This document shows positions 60,601-64,000 of a DNA stretch of 64,000 nucleotides, in pieces (positions within the stretch are counted from its first letter, which is position 1; every line of letters begins with the position of its first letter). The stretch lies in contig JAQFVV010006231.1 in NCBI GenBank assembly GCA_028023455.1, positions 8,322,036 through 8,386,035 of the forward strand, written 5' to 3'. The stretch comes from Epiperipatus broadwayi (lineage: Eukaryota > Onychophora > Udeonychophora > Euonychophora > Peripatidae). The notes beneath the pieces are model-generated. The model was not told the origin of the DNA. It was given only the letters and a program-made list of their open reading frames with translations, and searched no databases. The position numbers and the translations under genes are program-made.

Positions 60601-61619
60601 ATTGGCATTAGTTTGACTGCAAACTTTTGGCCTAGGGTTAAATAAAAGATGTAGAATATTTTCTATTTTGAGTGCAATCAATGTAGTCTATCCATACTCG
60701 ACACTCTAAAAATATTAATTAATTCATCTGTGCAAACTTCTAAAATAAAAAGTTAAGATGTAAATTAAATCAAATTCTAAAGTAAACATTATACTAAAAT
60801 AAATATTTGTGAATTTTATATATGTGTAAAATAAACATTTTTGTGTATTGTTAATTATCTTTCTTTAAAATAAAATAAATATTATCTCTGCTGCTCCATG
60901 AGCTAGTGAATGGGGCATTACGGTCACATTTATTTAAATTCTGGATCTTTTTGTAAGTACCTGCTAGCCTATATAAATTTTCAGGTTCAATTGACCTGAT
61001 GGACCATGGTGGCAGAATTAAAATGTAAGTCATTTCATCCCTGACTATATATATATATATAGTAACCATTTGGTTACATAGCTGCATTAGAAAAAAATTA
61101 GATAGTTGGCAGCATGTTCCTCAGTTTTGAAAATAAAATATTATTTTATTAATGGGGGTTTAAATTTTCTTAGATCTATTTTTTTCAAGGGTTATTATTT
61201 AACTCAATATTTATAAAATTGCCATACGATAGTAAGAAATTTTTCAAATATTAAATATATTTAAGAGTATTTTTAATCAGAATTGTATTTTTATCTCTCT
61301 TTAATGAAAAAGAAAAATCAAATCAGTGCAATTAACTGATTATCTTGTTGTTGATGTTTTTTCAAGATTTGGTTTTCAATTATAAAACAATGTCAATAAT
61401 TTTATGTTGTTAAATTTAAGTTCTTGACTTGTTTTCAATATCTGTGATTAAAAAGAAAATTGGATGAATCATTGTATTTATAGAATTTTATCTGATTGGT
61501 TGTCATGAAAATTATAATGTAAGAGACAGATTGTAATTGTTTGATGGGCAAAATTGTTCTAGAAAAAATATCTGGGGTGTAAATAAGTAATAATACTCAA
61601 GTGTCTGGAGAGGTTATTG
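57605..61619. other. AT-rich DNA, no supported gene
   Basis: A 106-codon plus-strand ORF at 59571-59891 has ordinary-looking composition (RVKDFRINTNRMANSTLIF) but matches nothing I know. GC-richer patches at 60280-60640 and 60885-61080 may be old repeats. No splice-bounded exons were defined. Confidence 0.35.
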
Positions 61620-61620
61620 T

Positions 61621-61830
61621 TAACTTAACTGTTGAAGAGAGCAGTCAAACCATAACTCTGCTGCTAAAAAAGGTAAAAGAAAGTATTCCTAATTAGCTGT
61701 TGAAGAGAGAAGTCAAATCTCAATCCAGACAGCTTCTGAAAAAATCAGGAGAAGTATTCCTAACTTAGCTGTTGAAGAAAAAGCAGTCCAAGCTTAATCC
61801 AGAAGATATCAAAACTATTGAATAGACTAG
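61621..61830 (+). repeat. tandem repeat, three units of about 70 bp
   Basis: TTAACTTAACTGTTGAAGAG, TAATTAGCTGTTGAAGAGAG and TAACTTAGCTGTTGAAGAAA begin units at about 61620, 61690 and 61760. Allowing small indels, each translates as 'SIPNLAVEE', so the ancestor could have been a coding repeat; the present copy is broken. Confidence 0.75.
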
Positions 61831-62997
61831 CAGATGTTTTAATTACATTTTTAACATACTATGAGTTTAGCCTTAAAAATAGTTTGTATAATGAAAACTA
61901 TGTGCTAGATTCAGATAAAAGCTAGTAGGCATCACCTTCCTTCATGTAACCTACCTTCACTGGAAGAAAAATGTAAAGAAAAAAGTAAACCCCCTAAAGT
62001 AGTCTGCAATATTGCCTTTAACTAAGAACATATTCTGTCTGTGTCTGTCTCATCTGGAAATTCAAGAGAACCAAATAGACAAAAATTGCTTTTTCATATA
62101 TCAACTGGCTACTGACCTAAGAAAGGACCAATTTAACCAGTATTAAGAAGCCTTCAAAGAGAAGCCCAGTTGAAAAGAAAACTTGAAATTGCTTATGGAA
62201 AGGACTCCATGAACATTAAAGCCATGGCAATAGGTATTATTTTTTATGTGTGCATACTATATTTTTATTAACAGAAAATTTGTTTTATAAATGTAATAAG
62301 TTTTTTTTTTGTCATATAAGAATTGATAATAGTAAATACTTCACTAAGTTAAAATATTCCAAATTGTTAGACATATTTTTTTGTTTTTCCTAAAACCCAG
62401 TCAAATTTCTATTACAAATAATGAAATTTTTTTTATTTTTAAAAATCTTTTGTGAAGTTAAAAAAAATTTTTAATCTTGCTAAGCTGAATAAAATATTGT
62501 TATCTTTGATTCTGAACATGTTTTTTAATTAATTCTTAAATATTTAAAGAAATTAAACCAAAGAATGTCATCTTTGATTTTTGGAAATATTGTAAAAATA
62601 CAAAGGAGAATCTTAACTATTTTAAAAAAATAGTTTAATAAATTTAAAATTAATCCATGACTAAAACAAATTCATTGGTTAATATAATTTTATCAAACTG
62701 TATATTTATATATTTTGATGAAGTGGATGTTTGAAATTACCTAGTATCATGTCATTTTTTGTTCTTGCTATTAATTAGATATTAAATAATTGTTTTTAAA
62801 AATATATTCTTTCTAGTCTTAATTACTTTATTCTATCCCATTCCTGTTTCATGAATTGCAATGTGTGTGACCTTATATCATGACAGCTTATTTTCTAGGA
62901 TTTATTTTATGATCCTAGTAAAACTAATTACTTATAGTAGAGTAAGCCTATGAATTAGTTAAGATTATTTATAAGCTGCTTTATTTATTATGCCCCT
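61831..62997. other. AT-rich DNA; possible relic near 61920-62230
   Basis: 61920-62230 is less AT-rich than its flanks, but no frame stays open and no family was recognised. Confidence 0.35.
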
Positions 62998-63170
62998 CTT
63001 GCTCACAATAATATATTCTAGAGTTCTTGCTTCCTGAGCTAGATTTGTGCATAACCTCTATATGGGATAGAGGGTTATATTTACTATATGGGCATCCAGA
63101 TGATGATGATGATTCTGGATTGACATGAAGAGTCTATTCTTTAAAGCCATGCATTACATTTTATGGTAGT
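62998..63170 (+). repeat. dispersed repeat, copy 2
   Basis: A diverged direct copy of 41265-41440; AGATTTGTGCATAA and GGGCATCCAGATGATGATGA are the best-preserved parts. Confidence 0.7.
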
Positions 63171-64000
63171 TGGGAGGGACCGTACTGCTGCCATCAAATG
63201 GTCCTGTGACACCAACAACAGCCGGCCTGAAACATGCAAGTGATAAATTTATTTACAAAAGTGGCTCAAAATTGACAAATAAAAAACCAACAACAATATG
63301 CTATGAAATTCAAATAACAAAACCATGAAAATACAAGAAAGAGCTACCCCCCCCCTATAATCAAAAATTCTTCACTTAAATTGAAAAATAAAAATGCCTG
63401 AGGATATATATTGAACCGGATTGAAACCCGATTCAATGGTGATATTACAAAAAAGAAATTTATTAAGCTTTTAATTTTCACTAAACATTTAATGTTTAAA
63501 TTTTTATTATTATTTAGAAAGAATACATGTATGAAAATACACACATGTTTATATGTAAAATGGATCATTTCAATGTTTATTGATTTACTTTAAAATAGTT
63601 TTCTTATACCGCTTGTTTTTACTTTAAATCAACTAATTAAAAACAAGCAATCTTACTAATTACATTCCTGTGCCTTTTATATTAATTATTTTAAAGTTCA
63701 TTCTAAAAAGTGGAGATTTGATTTGCATTGTTTTTGTTTCAATAAACCCTGGGTAGAATTCTTAGATTAGATTGAGCTGGAGATTAATATTTACCCTGCC
63801 TTAGGCATAGCATTCAACAACAAGGAAAGTGTTTCACGGGAAATGGAGCAAGGTATAAATAGCACCAAAAATTTGGAGAGTTAGTTAAAAATTATTCTTA
63901 ACTAGACAAGCTGTTTCTCAAGTAAAAGTTTATATCAGTTTGGACATTTAAATTCTTCAAGGAAATTTGCTGTTGTTAAAACTTTTTGCTTGCAACAAGA
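63171..64000. other. AT-rich DNA to the window end
   Basis: A less AT-rich stretch at 63175-63235 and another at 63770-63860 (TATAAATAGCACC) are not assignable. The ORFs here are short and AT-biased. Confidence 0.35.

Overview
This is an AT-rich eukaryotic nuclear sequence, most likely from an invertebrate; I cannot name the species. The evidence is many decayed transposons of animal-type families, long A/T homopolymers, very long (AAT)n arrays, a spliced-looking terminal exon with an AATAAA signal, and no bacterial gene structure. The gag-like coiled-coil proteins suggest an arthropod, but that is a weak guess. A 500-base run of N (31799-32298) is an assembly gap.

Layout. 1-4.6 kb: the last coding exon of an unidentified host gene on the minus strand (1674-1757), then featureless AT-rich DNA. 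4.6-9.6 kb: a hAT MITE with a perfect 8-bp duplication, a 204-bp tandem repeat, a fossil LINE tail, and a fossil hAT transposase interrupted by a retroposed tRNA-Ser-like sequence with an 11-bp duplication. 11.6-19 kb: a broken Merlin/IS1016-type transposase, degenerate tandem repeats, a 0.5-kb fold-back MITE, an RTE-like LINE fossil, a relic of the hammerhead repeat described below, and a retroviral-type protease relic. 21.6-31.6 kb: two LINEs on the minus strand (A and B), each abutting (AAT)n DNA at both ends. LINE A is interrupted in its reverse transcriptase by a 1.5-kb insertion of 466-bp tandem repeats.

The most notable system is that insertion (23225-24760). Each 466-bp unit contains what reads as a complete type I hammerhead self-cleaving ribozyme: CTGATGA and GAAA cores, a GTC cleavage triplet, and a stem I with an internal loop. 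The array has three head-to-tail hammerheads plus one in a head-to-head inverted copy, flanked by a 13-bp target duplication. This is the architecture known from retrozymes and from the pseudo-LTRs of Penelope-like elements. An older copy with a ruined core lies at 16.6 kb.

41.9-55.4 kb is a second unusual structure: two about 1.5-kb LTR-like sequences in inverted, not direct, orientation, each followed inward by a primer-binding-site-like TGGYGCC. Together they form about 1.7-kb inverted arms around a 2.35-kb core with a coiled-coil ORF broken by one UAG. The left arm is split by a 7.7-kb insertion (42307-50012) with TG...CA ends and an ATAT duplication; it carries an intact gag-like ORF but no recognisable pol. 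A pogo/Tigger-type MITE sits directly beside the right arm. 56.5-64 kb is mostly AT-rich DNA with a short tandem repeat, a dispersed repeat and an aberrant GC-rich tract.

No rRNA, functional tRNA, CRISPR array or operon was seen. Almost everything recognisable is mobile DNA; the only host coding sequence I can support is the one small exon.
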